From: Brachynemurus nebulosus
Taxonomy: Eukaryota; Arthropoda; Insecta; Neuroptera; Myrmeleontidae
Reading direction: 5' to 3'
Length of the DNA: 64,000 bases
Assembly: GCA_035578155.1 (NCBI GenBank)
Contig: JAPWDM010000002.1
Span: 35,450,437 to 35,514,436 of the forward strand
The notes below the pieces were generated by a model. The model searched no databases. It was given only the letters and a program-made list of their open reading frames with translations, and had not been told where the DNA came from. Each line of letters starts with the position of its first letter. Position 1 is the first letter of the stretch. Position numbers and translations under genes: made by a program. This document shows, piece after piece, positions 51,378-63,778 of this stretch.

Positions 51378-52790
51378 ATGACCAAAATAATGATACAGAC
51401 AATCGAGATACAGGACGTGACAAACAACCCCGGAGTATTAGCCCTCAACCTGGGACAAGAAAGGATAGTTAGAAATTACGTAAAATACATACATATCATA
51501 AATCTATATAGTTACGAGAATAATTTAATTAAAATCCGACAAGCAATACAAATTGTCAATAAAAACAATAAATTAGAAAACATAAGAGATGTTGTTAACG
51601 CTAAATTTAAAGACTTAGAATTTCCAAGCGGGGCCTTATTAACGGCCTGGGAACAGTAATCAAGTGCATTACGGGTAACATGGATAGTAATGATGCTATG
51701 CAAATCACAAACGACATCGATAATCTAAAATTACATCAGAATAATGCGATATTCCAACTAAATAAACAAGTAAAAATCAATAATCAGATGCTCGATAGAT
51801 TTGATAATATTACTAATCATATCAATAAACAACAGGAGATAATAAATAAATATTTAAAGACAATTAGTTCAGATTTTCAAAATCAAATTTTAAAAGACGA
51901 GGATGAAATTCAGTATTTACAATATCTATCTCAACTAACATATAATAAAATTGATTTATTAAATTCACATATTAAAGATATCATACAGTCAATAAACATA
52001 GCTAAATGAAACATAATCTCCAGAAATATCCTTTTACCTGAAGAATTAAACTTTGCGTATGAAACCCTAAAACGGCAAGATATCCCAATTATTTCTATGG
52101 AACAAATATACGAATTATTACCATTTCAAACATTTTACAACCATACAAATATTATTTTCAACATTCAAATACCACAGTTTTATCCCATAGCATTTACTTT
52201 GAATTTCCTGGAACCACTGCCTACAAAACAACTTAAAACACTCAAATTTAATAACCCATATGTTCTATATAATGAGCATTACATGTATTTTATGGGAAAA
52301 CTATCCCTAAGCTGGAGAACATTTTCCTGTGTCAAGACGAAAATATTAAATTAATCAAAACAAATTTCGACCCATGTTTTGGAAAAATACTTGGCGGAGA
52401 TATCAGTAACTGTACCTATCAAGAAATCAAGAAATTAAGAAACCAGTACATCATCTTGAAAAATATACGATCCACCCTTGTTACTAGTACTTGCGGTATC
52501 AGACAACGTGTATTAAATGGAACAATTCTAATACATTTCAAAAATTGTTCCATCAACGTAGTAACTTAACATATGACGACACAGTGTACCAACTTCAAGA
52601 ACAACCACTTCAGAGCCTACCCTTACACAACGTCGAAATCAACGAAATTAAACTGTATAAGCAATTAAACCTAGAAAAATTGTACACGTACCACATACAA
52701 AATAGGGATAACATTCAAATTATTCGTTCCCAAGGAATCTTTAACATATCAGCAACATACACCTTAATCGCCATCATCATAATTTGAACT
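51378..52790 (+). pseudogene. env-like region of errantivirus, broken into four frames
   Basis: In errantiviruses this position holds an envelope gene of the insect-retrovirus/baculovirus F type, acting at the membrane. Open pieces lie at 51378-51659, 51680-52009, 52097-52354 and 52491-52787. The first piece has an N-terminal region with many Asn, Ile and Tyr. The break between the first and second pieces falls in a glycine-containing hydrophobic stretch that resembles the F-protein fusion-peptide region. The second piece is rich in Asn, Gln, Ile and Leu with heptad-like spacing, suggesting a coiled coil. The last piece ends in a hydrophobic run (about 52740-52787) suited to a membrane anchor, and a short polar tail follows after stops. 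At least three frame breaks make it non-functional. The call rests on position and general character. Confidence 0.72.
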
Positions 52791-52931
52791 TTAGCTAGCA
52801 CAGTCATGTCCATGTAGAAAAAGAAAATGAAGAAAGAAATTAGCCCACCAGCGTCATCTACAGCATCAAGATCCAGTAACGCGCCCACATCACCTACAGG
52901 CAAACTTCTATGGTCGTTGCCTTTGTCTAGC

Positions 52932-52939
52932 GAGGGAGG
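52932..52939 (+). promoter_or_regulatory. Polypurine tract
   Basis: GAGGGAGG sits directly before the AGTTATATAAC start of the 3' LTR, where plus-strand DNA synthesis is primed in LTR elements. Confidence 0.7.
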
Positions 52940-53232
52940 AGTTATATAACGCTTTTATGGAACACGCCTATATAAATAAAATTCAATCAAATATAATTTT
53001 TATAAAATAATTTTTGTAATAAAATATTAATTTCTTTAATTGTAAATTGTAGAATCAGCAACGCACGTGGAATCACAATTGACCGGATATAAAAAATCTG
53101 ACTAATCAATTGAAAACAAATAGATAGCCACTGTTATTTCACGTCGGTGATCTTTTTCATGTTTGAAGTCATATGTAAATTTTGTATAAAATAAATAAAT
53201 TTCATTTTTTTGGAACGTGCGAGTACCGAATT

Positions 53233-53236
<4 letters not shown>
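52940..53236 (+). repeat. 3' LTR of errantivirus copy
   Basis: Starts AGTTATATAACGC just after the polypurine tract; an AGTT start is usual in this group. A TATA-type box TATATAAATA lies at 52969-52978 and a poly(A) signal AATAAA at 53190-53195. The right end merges with a (TA)n tract, so the terminal bases cannot be read. No second LTR is present in the window. Confidence 0.7.
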
Positions 53237-54361
<1,125 letters not shown>

Positions 54362-54755
54362 CAGGGGGGCGGTACAGTCTTGGCGTCGGCGATTTAGCTG
54401 AATTTTTCTTTTTTTCTTGGCGATAGGGTAGACTTAATATGTTAATATAATTAAAATAATAACAATAAATAACACTTTCGTTAATAAAAAAAAAAATTAA
54501 TACAGAAAAAGTTTTGTTGAACAGACTTGGTCTCGAACGTAGGCCCCTTCTATTACGAGCCCAACACCTATACCACTAGACAACTGGCGCTTTTACATAC
54601 AGCAATCTTCTTTCAGCTTATTAGTACACCAGCTTCGTTAAAAATTTTTAATTATTTTTTCACTGATTTTTCTGAATAGTGCGCTCTATTATTTTAATTA
54701 TATTAACATAATATTAAGTCTACTCTGTCACCAAAAATATCAAATAGCACGCCTG
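54362..54755. mobile_element. Inverted-repeat element around a tRNA-like core
   Basis: GGGTAGACTTAATATGTTAATA (54426) pairs with TATTAACATAATATTAAGTCTACTC (about 54700-54727), and the outer words CAGGGGGGC and (inverted) CAGGCGTGC mark possible ends. A tRNA-like sequence lies in between, on the minus strand. No target duplication was found, so the borders are approximate. It resembles the design of the elements at 4676 and 10578, but the tRNA part is central and single. Confidence 0.55.
54517..54589 (-). ncRNA. tRNA-like sequence, Thr(CGT)-type loop
   Basis: Read on the minus strand, the A-box TGTCTAGTGG is at 54573-54582 and the B-box GTTCGAGACC at 54529-54538, at tRNA-like spacing (44). 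The anticodon position reads CGT in a loop CTCGTAA, but the anticodon and T stems pair poorly. T-runs follow 20-50 bp downstream (plus-strand A-runs at 54487-54497). It is a tRNA-derived promoter rather than a tRNA. Confidence 0.6.
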
Positions 54756-55612
54756 TAAAGTAGAAAGAAAATATCATAGTTAAAACTATTCAAAAATATT
54801 GAACCATTTTAAGCTAAATAAAGCTAAACACGTTATTGTGTATTAGAGAATGCAATAAAAATATTAAATTAAATTATAAAGTTCTTAAACATTATTATTT
54901 CAATTATATCTCCTGTTTCTACTTTCCCGACGGATCGTTTCCCAATAATTTAACCACAACAAAAGCCATTCCGTTTGATAATGTCTAAAACACTTATAAT
55001 ATTTTGAATAAAACAAATGATGCAGCAATAATATAGATGCAAAACAAGTGAGTTTTTCACTTATTTTATTGGATGAGACGTTTGCTCATTTTGCTGGGTG
55101 CCTGTTTTAAATAATATTGTTATCAGTAAATTCTACTACAGGCATCAGAACGTATATCTCCATATACAGTCATTCACGAAAGTATTAATACACTTAAACA
55201 CATACATTATAATTATAATGTCTTTCTAAAAATGAAGTACAAATTAAAAAATTTGTAAGATTTGCTTAAATTACCTTATCTTGTCAGATAAAAATATTTA
55301 ACATAACGACACAGCAACTAGAAATATCAAATTTTGTTTTTGGAAATACATATACATTTTGTAAGTTATTTAAAATTTCAAAAAAAAAAAAAAAACCTTC
55401 GAACCCAAAATAGAATATTTTAACAAACTTTTATTGCACAAGATTCGATTATACATTTTAACTTGATGTTATTTTTCGTATAATCACTTTTAATGAGATT
55501 ACCTTGCAAGCTACGACTTAAAACAAAAACAAGTAAATCGGTATTTTTGACGAAGTTTTCGTATATGCTACTTTTACTTAATTTAAGTAACCAAACTAGT
55601 TTCATCCTATTC
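54756..55612. other. AT-rich DNA, no gene seen
   Basis: An A16 run lies at about 55380. The minus-strand frame 55420-55641 overlaps a tRNA-like sequence and is not a gene. Confidence 0.5.
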
Positions 55613-55666
55613 AGTGGCCAAGCGTGCTTAAGCGCTAACACCTGCCGAATGGTAGATCGAGGGTTC
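55613..55666 (+). ncRNA. tRNA-like 5' part cut by an F1 insertion
   Basis: AGTGGCCAAGCGTGCTTAAG (A-box), CTGCCGAATGGTAG and then GGGTTC, the first half of a B-box. F1 starts immediately at 55667. This text resembles the head of a tRNA-derived SINE. Confidence 0.5.
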
Positions 55667-55797
55667 TTTTAGCGAATTTCCAGAAAGAATTCTGGAAATT
55701 CAGCTATTATGGTGTAAGCCATAGTCGAAGTTCAGCCCGAAAATATGGCAGAAATTTGTTTTGAGGTCCCTAGAGCCCAAAAATAACATTCACTAAA

Positions 55798-55863
<66 letters not shown>

Positions 55864-56170
55864 TTATGTATTTATGTATCAGCACGATAGCTCTTCAGGA
55901 AAAACTGCTAGTTTTACGAAATTTGGTGACAACGTTGGAAGTCCAAAAATCTTGGATGAGTTCTTAAGCCAAAAACGTCGGAGCTCAGGAACATGGTTTT
56001 TTGAGCATTTTTCGTGAAAATGAGTTTTTGGCCAAAATTTGCTATAATTTAAAAGTTTTTGCCACATTTTTTTACATCATTGCGAAGACGGGAAAAAATC
56101 ACATAAAAAAGGTTTTTAAACTTTTATTCTACGTTTGCTAGTTTTTGAGAAAATAAGAAAAAAAAAGTCA
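55667..56170 (+). repeat. Family F1 copy (left part)
   Basis: Starts TTTTAGCGAATTTCCAGAA, with an opening hairpin of 12 bp (GAATTTCCAGAA/TTCTGGAAATTC). The arms differ from those in the 120 copy, but the changes are compensated. ATGGCAGAAATTTGTTTTGAGG, (TA)n at 55801-55852, then GCACGATAGCTCT and AATCACATAAAAAAGG follow as in the 57380 copy. The right terminus is missing. Confidence 0.75.
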
Positions 56171-56989
56171 ATTTATTTTCTATAATTTTAGTCTGTTTAC
56201 AACTATGTTGTATGTGTATAATCATATAATGTGTATGTATGTATGTATATAACTGCAATAGTGAGATATACGTATGTGGATATACATACATACCTACTCA
56301 TATTGGTTAAAAGATGTCCTCTGCATCTGAATGTATTGATGAAACAAAATCTTTATAGGATGAATGTACCAAAAGTTGGTCAGTAAAGCCTTTTGGTACT
56401 TTTAAAATACAAAATCAATTATATAAACAACTATATATTTCAATTAATAGAGGATCTACGGATTACTTATCAATTTCATTGTAGAATCGTTTCCAGGTAT
56501 TTCAATTCAAGTGAAATCTTAAAATAAGTAATTAAATTATAAGACTGATTAATAAACCTGTTTACTTTTTCCCTAAATAGGTCACATGTGTCATGTTGCT
56601 AGTTTTGGATATTTTTGACCTTAAGATTGACCTACGCTAAAAAAGTTAACGTTTATTAGTTGCATAAGATGAATACTAACATGAGTAGGTACTACTAATT
56701 GATGGCAATCAATAAAAAATAATTTAATTTCTTTGAAAGAATTGGTTTAATTTTTGCCGTAAAAAGTGAACAATCCTCAAATAAAATATTGATCTGGAGA
56801 CGAAAAATACTTTCTAGACGTATTTAATGTTAATAATATAAATCTACAAAATTATTCATAATAATCTGAAAAAGCCGAAATAAACCAGTTAGTGCTTATA
56901 ATGTATCAAATTGAGGATTCTTTTAATAAAATCATCTGCTTTCAGACATGTACACATTTATAGAAAATAAATTTCTTATTTATAAGTTC
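56171..56989. other. AT-rich DNA, no gene seen
   Basis: A short (TATG)n lies at 56230-56245. Nothing else was recognised. Confidence 0.5.
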
Positions 56990-57070
56990 TTTTAAACCGA
57001 AGTTCTCAATTTTTATGGACTAATATCCTTTGGAAACTAGTCCATAAAAATAGGGAACTTCGGTTTAAAA
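56990..57070. other. 81-nt hairpin, 33-bp stem
   Basis: 56990-57022 (TTTTAAACCGAAGTTC...ATGGACTA) pairs with 57038-57070 over 33 positions with one mismatch and one G-T wobble, around the 15-base loop ATATCCTTTGGAAAC. Size and shape fit a miRNA precursor, but a tiny foldback element is equally possible. Confidence 0.75.
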
Positions 57071-57379
57071 AACATATACGTAATTGTATTATCCTAGGAA
57101 ACTTAATATAAAGTTTATAAATTTATTATTATTTAAAGAAAAAATATAGATCCAGTTTAGGTACGTCTACCCCATAGGCTAAGAAACACTACTAGATATT
57201 TTGTTTAAATGCATTATTTCATATTTGTGTCATTGATGATAGATTGATAGGTATATTGGTATGGAACCAATTTAACGCCTTATATAGTACAAAATGTATA
57301 TATACGTATATCTATGTGTGTGAATGTATTTGTACCTCTAATATACATATTTTTCAAATAAGTACATAACTGTTGACAG
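57071..57379. other. AT-rich DNA, no gene seen
   Basis: No feature recognised. Confidence 0.5.
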
Positions 57380-57904
<525 letters not shown>

Positions 57905-59633
57905 TTAAGAATTACAGAAATGTTTATAAGCAATTCTTTAATTTCATTGAATGTAATTATTGTATTTTGAAATTATTTCCGTCGTCAGTTAAAATTTAAT
58001 AGCATTAAGGCCTCCAATAAAAAATGTTTTTTTTTTTTTTTTTTTTTATTACGTAATCAACCATGTAACTCAGATAAATATCGACATCTTAAACATTACA
58101 GAAATTTTTAAGGGAGGAGTTCAAATAAAAAACCAACTTTTTTATTTATGATTATTTTGCTTGTTGAATTTTTTTTCAAATTAGGGAGGGTTTCAAATAG
58201 AAAATTTTGTTTTTGAAACATTCATTACTCTTCCCTGTGGGAGGAGGGGGCTCTTTTTCACAAGTTTTTAAGCGTTTACAAGGAACGCCATATCTCAAAA
58301 AGTAATGAATATTTTTTAAATATTTTTTCATTATTTTATTCTTAAAGGACCTGTCTATAAAGCTGGGTAGGGGTTTCAGGTAATTTTAAAAATTAACTAT
58401 AAAATTGTACTCCCAAACTTCTAAAAATTATAAAACCCAATTTTTTATTTTAAAAAATTGTTTAAAAATAGTTACAATTATTCAAATGGAAAAAGCATAC
58501 TCCACTTTATGCGCAATATGTTTATGGACAAAATTAAAAAAATATTAAGTCTCTATCTTTTCTAGAACTTGAGATATGATTTTCCTTGTCGGGAAAAACA
58601 CAACTTTCGGGAAACGGTAAAGAAACAAAAATAATAACAAAAGAAGCAGTTTACTCACTGTTTATTAAAACTTTCCAGCCCCGTACATTGTTCCCTCTTG
58701 TTCCTTTTTCGTGCATACTATAACTCATGCACACACCAAAACTAAATATTACTGATCAAAACCCCAGGGGGGGGGGGCGTGAGTTTTCTGCTAAGGAGCA
58801 GCAACTTGGCTGTGCAACGGCTCACAAATAAATATTTTTCTACTTGAAAAAAAAAATATGTTTTATCTATCACCGTGTTTGTAAAGAACCACAGAACAAA
58901 ATAAAAACAAAAAACGAGATTCGAAAAAAATTAGTTTATTAGCCGTTTCTGGCGTGAACTCCCCCCTTAAGAGCAATTTTTTATTAATTTTAAATAGAAT
59001 TCTTGCAGCCTGGAATCATTTCCGTCATTATAGTTGGAATAACAATAAGTCGTGTAATATGAAATATTGCTTTCCGACCATTTTGTGTTCGATTATGCTA
59101 GACGTGTGCTATCATGGGCCGCAAGTAAAAATACTAACTTCCAAAAAATGAGATTCTTACCGCCAAAAACGTTTTTTATGCATAAAGCTAGTCCCGTTAT
59201 TTTCTTTTTTTTTAAAAAAAGCAGAGTTTATTATTTTTGTAGTTCACTGTAATTCGCACATCTTTCTGCAGGTCGGTGATCTACTTTCCCGGAACCAGAT
59301 ATGAACCAACCCTAATGTGCTAATAGTGATTGTTGTACAATTGAAATTGGTGGCGATTGTCACTGGGAACGATTGACACATATTCACCGAAGAATCGTGA
59401 TTTAATGCCTATGCCACCCGTGCTCGGCGTATTTACTTTACATGTCGAAAGTCATTAGCTTAGTCAAAGCTTTACACGTAACTAATACACTTTATAGAAA
59501 ATTGTTGATACGGTACAATGGTGTGTCGCAATTAGTTATATTTCAATTAACCCTGTACAGTATCCATTACCATTAACGTGTTAATTTGTACAATCAATTT
59601 TAAAAGAACACCAGAATATGTGCAACATGTTGT
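57905..59633. other. AT-rich DNA, no gene seen
   Basis: Contains a T run of more than 20 bases near 58027 and a G9 run near 58768. Small frames at 58954-59252 are unassigned. Confidence 0.45.
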
Positions 59634-59635
59634 TA

Positions 59636-60681
59636 CCCAGTCAACATTCTGACGTCTTAATGAATTCATAAAGAATTTATATTTCTAATTTGGACGTCAG
59701 GAAACAAGTTCAGAAAGATATTTTTATGAATTCATAAAGATATCTTATGCGTCGATTTAGGAACAGTTTATGAAGTCTTAAATATGATAAAACATGGGAT
59801 CGTTACTTTGTCACTTTTCACAGCAAAATCATAGAAAAACACGAGTCGACTTTCGGCTTTTACACCATCGTCAGGTGAAAAACATAACTAAAATTGTTCT
59901 TTTAGGCGAAAACTATTTATAATATAAATTGGAGTAAATAATGTATTGGTGGGGGATGTTAGAGATAGAGGTAGATATAATCACAGTAAACAAATGTAAG
60001 GGAACACCCAAGTTGACCAATTTTTGATAAAACTAAAATTTTTTGTATTATTTGCAAAGGTACTTACAGCGAAATTTATTTTAAAAACAGTTAGGTGTAA
60101 TATTATTAAATAACTAGAGTACGTTGGGGAAAACCAGACACGTGAAACGGCGGTGAATGATAATTACCAGAAATAAAGAAAAAATATACAGTTATCTGTC
60201 GGTGTTAATTTGTCATAATAGAGATATTTATTGATTTGCACGAAGGGTTACACTCAGCAGTTACCTGTTTAATATTGTTTAAATTATTTTTGTTAGTGGT
60301 TTCTATAGAAAAACATTTTTTAAGTCAGAAATATGAATTCTTTAAGACGTCATATTTATGAAATCTTAAACAGCTCCTAAATCGTTGCATAAGATATCTT
60401 TATGAATTCATAAAGATATCTTTCTGATAATGTTTTCTGACATCCTAAATATGACTCCTTTAAGACATCTTTAGGAACTCTTATTTAAGAAGTCCGAAAG
60501 ATGTCAGAAAAAAGATGTCTATTTGATATCGTTAAATTGAATTCATATTTAAGAGATCTTTAAGAACTCTTATTTCTGACTTCTTAAAAAAGATGTCTTA
60601 AAGATGTCATATTTACAGTTCAGAAAAATGTCGGAAAAAAGACTTCATAAAGACATCTTTCTGACTTTTGTGCTCACTGGG
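59636..60681. mobile_element. TA-flanked TIR element rich in GAATTCATAAAGATATC palindromes
   Basis: A 1046-bp element with ends CCCAGTCAACATTCTGAC and, inverted, CCCAGTGAGCACAAAAGTC, with TA at 59634-59635 and 60682-60683. Both subterminal regions are filled with degenerate copies of AAGATGTCTTTATGAATTC and its inverse, so large parts of the element can fold. No transposase was recognised. Confidence 0.75.
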
Positions 60682-60683
60682 TA

Positions 60684-61480
60684 GGTACAATATTTTAATA
60701 CGTTTGCAAGAGACTGTATTTAATATACTCAAATTAAGGGCGTTGTTTAAATTTTATAGTAGGAAAAATTCATCTAGGATTATAAAATTATCAGAAAAAC
60801 TGTCTCTTCAAAAGTCGTGATGATTTCGGAAATATAACGAGATATTTATTGTAGATATTTTTTTATTAACACAAATACTACCTGCCACTAAAATTGCAAC
60901 ACTTATGCGCCCAACCTATATATTTTCAGTGGCAATTATAGAGTTCAGTCTACGTAAACGCCATATATTCGGTGAGAATTGTGTGTTTGTTTGAGTTATA
61001 TATTTGAACAAACCATTGAGTCATGAGTGAATAAATTTACGTATAGTCAGAATAATACAGAAGAACAATGTGTAATAATAACAAGATAACACACAAACGG
61101 CCAAATGATTCAAGATGGCGTTGCTATTAAAATGTTACGCGGTCGTAATCAGTATATATGTGTGTGTATCTTCATCCGTATGTACGCAATATATGGCCGT
61201 AAAGTCCATACAGTCCAGTGTCAATAAATAAAGGTTACTCAAATTTTTTTTTATTGATAGATACCCAACGGTTTGGTAGTAATATTGAGTTTGTGGTTGA
61301 TAAAATGATTTATTATTAATAATAATTAAATATGAGGGGTGATAATATGATTGATGATCTCCCTCAGTCAGTTTCCAACTCACAATTTACTAGTCAAGAG
61401 CGGAATTGCTAACCACGAACCAGCTTGGGGTCTAAAAATTCGTATTAGTAAAAGCTGATTTCAGAACCACAGTAACAATA
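60684..61480. other. AT-rich DNA, no gene seen
   Basis: No feature recognised. The minus-strand frame 61135-61383 is unassigned. Confidence 0.5.
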
Positions 61481-61482
61481 TA

Positions 61483-62435
61483 GGGTAAGTACGGGAGAGA
61501 TGCCGCGTCGGGAGTGATGCCGCAGTAGCCATAGTTCGTCGGTTGATTGACAGATAGCGCTATTGATGGATTATATGTTTAAAATAAGTTACTTATTTAA
61601 GCTGTATATGGTAATATTTATGATTAGTCCATCAGTTTAGTAATTATCCAATTTTTTATTATTGAAAAGTACGTTTTTTAACATTATATTTTATCAGCCA
61701 TTTAATTCATTAGAATTTAAGAATGTATACTTCATTGTTTTAATGAAAATGAGTTTTGTTATTAATTTAGGTATATTTTAAAAGTACTGTATAAAATTTT
61801 AGGTTGAAATTCCGCACTATGCTTGCTATAGCAACATGCGGCATCTATCCCAACAAAAAGGAGAGACGCCGCATTTAAAGTTGGTATAGATGCCGCATCA
61901 TATTACATGTTAAAAACATAGACCTATATACCTTAATTATGCAATTTTTTTTTTGGACTGTAAATTATGCCACGTAAATATAAAAGATCCATTAATGGAT
62001 CAGGAAGAGCCCTCATATTAGTGAAGATAACGAAAATAATGATGACTGCCTGTGTATTGAATGTTTTGAAAGGTACTCAGAAACAAATAAAAATTTGACT
62101 GGTTAAGATGCATTAAGTGCCAAAAATGGTTACATATGGCATGCATCATGTATGGAGATGTGTGTAAAATGCAAAATTTTTAATATGAACTATGCCGCGT
62201 CTCACCTTCTTTGATGCGGCATCTCTCCCATAGGTGTGGGAGAGACGCGGCTTTGCAGGCTCTACAAAAATGTTAATTATGAATCCTTTATGACTCAAAA
62301 TTTACAATTATTTATAAATAATTGTAAAGAACAATGTTTAGATTTATTGTGTACCAAATTTCAAATCAATTAAATGCTTACTTTAAGAATTATCAAGTGT
62401 TTTCAAAATGTGCGGCATCTCTCCCGCATTCACCC
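61483..62435 (+). mobile_element. pogo-like element with internal deletion
   Basis: A 953-bp element with ends GGGTAAGTACGGGAGAGATG and, inverted, GGGTGAATGCGGGAGAGATG, with TA at 61481-61482 and 62436-62437. The word GGGAGAGATGCCGC or a variant recurs at least eight times inside, in both orientations. It joins the first codons of a pogo-type transposase to its C-terminal zinc finger, with the catalytic core deleted. Confidence 0.8.
61967..62183 (+). pseudogene. pogo transposase ends: MPRKYKR start plus PHD-like finger
   Basis: ATG at 61967 gives MPRKYKRS, a start typical of pogo-group transposases. In a second frame PHISEDNENNDDCLCIECFE and, in a third, DWLRCIKCQKWLHMACIMYG make a Cys/His pattern (C-x-C-x-x-C ... 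C-x-x-C-x4-H-x-x-C) like the PHD-type zinc finger found at the C-terminus of some insect pogo transposases. The helix-turn-helix and DDE core between them are absent, and the parts are in three frames. Non-functional. The family call is from recognised motifs only. Confidence 0.65.
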
Positions 62436-62437
62436 TA

Positions 62438-63313
62438 TTAAATAATAATACTATGAAATATACTATTTTATTTGTTAAATTGTCTTACCGTATTACACTT
62501 GAGTTATATATTTTTTCTGAATAAATTTGTGTTTTCCACAACTCAAATTTCTTGCCTGACAGCAAATTAAATCGAAAAACAGGCAACCCAAAAACGCTTC
62601 AGTTTCGCTGTCGCGTTTTTGTTAGTTTACAGTTCTTCTCGTTAAATTGTTAGGAAACAGATTTTCCTTAAACAAACCCAAATTTATTCGAAAAAATACA
62701 AACCTCTCGTGTAATAATAAGTCAAAATAAGTCAAAATAACAATACTAAATATAACCAAAGCCTCTAATTTTGTGAACGACAACTGTAGTAACATAAATC
62801 TATGTATAAATTTTATTATATAGGGTAAGTTTATCAAAACGGAACCGCTTTATTATTCGTGAATCGTAACAGAACTGTTAGAGATACAAGGTTATGACTA
62901 ATTACCGAAAACTGAGTAAGGCAGAAAATTAACCCCTCGATAACCTTCTTGTTTTCAAACCTTTTCAAATTTCATTGAAAAAGTTTTTTTATTATGGGAA
63001 TAATGACGTTTCTTTGATTTTTAGTATAAAAGTAGATTGTCGTATTATTATGACAAGGTTTTTGTAACTATTTTCGTATAGCTGACTATCGACTGCTTAT
63101 TTTTTTAAAATCGGTTAACTCTGAGTTAAAAATAATTAATTTAATAAATCGATAAATAACAGTACGTTAACTTTGTTTTAATAAAATTTTAAAGCCCCAA
63201 ATAACAAAATCCACGTTAATCACGATTTCGAATTAGATAATTCAAGCTAGACCGAGTCCGTTTATACTTTATTATTATTATTATTATTATTTATGCTTAA
63301 CTACTTTGGTCAT
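62438..63313. other. AT-rich DNA, no gene seen
   Basis: A short (TTA)n lies at 63270-63291. No gene was recognised. Confidence 0.5.
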
Positions 63314-63321
63314 GTGCACAG

Positions 63322-63770
63322 TAGTGATGTTGGGCTGAGGAGCAATTAGTCGATTAACCGACTAAAGTTGTTTTTTAGACAAAATTAGTCATTAGTCAAA
63401 AATATCGAACAAACAATATTCGACCAATCAGCTAAATTTTTAATTGAATTCATGAATAGGATAACCTATGTAACTCTTTCAAAAACGATGTCTTTCTTTT
63501 AAATTTACTTATTGAGTTTTAATATATTTATTAAGAAAAATGTATGACGTATCACAATATGTCAACCACATAAAAATAAAAAGTCTTACAAACAGATAAT
63601 TTTTTAAAATCGAATAAAAAATAACACAGAAAGATCAATAAATTAGTCGTTTAAAAAAAATTAATCATATTAATCATTCTGTCGAAGGTAATAGTCGATT
63701 AGAAAATGAGAAAATATAAACAAAATTAGTCGACTAAACCGATTAGTCAATTAATTATCCGACATCACTA
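63322..63770. mobile_element. hAT-type MITE with 8-bp target duplication
   Basis: A 449-bp element with ends TAGTGATGTTGGGC and, inverted, TAGTGATGTCGGATA. The perfect 8-bp duplication GTGCACAG lies at 63314-63321 and 63771-63778. The interior carries many ATTAGTCGATTAACCGACTA-type words in both orientations. Non-coding. The 8-bp duplication and the TAGTGATG end are hAT marks. Confidence 0.88.
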
Positions 63771-63778
63771 GTGCACAG

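Larger units (their letters stand above)
49286..53236 (+). mobile_element. Errantivirus (insect Gypsy group) 3' half with 3' LTR, decayed
   Basis: About 3.95 kb that begins inside the reverse transcriptase and continues through RNase H, integrase, an env-like region, a polypurine tract and a 3' LTR. Gag, protease, most of RT and the 5' LTR are absent. TA tracts lie at both borders (to 49282 and from 53237). Env-bearing LTR elements of this type are errantiviruses, which are known to favour TATA-like targets. Multiple frameshifts and stops make the copy inactive. Gene order and motifs support the class strongly; the exact lineage is not resolved. Confidence 0.9.
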
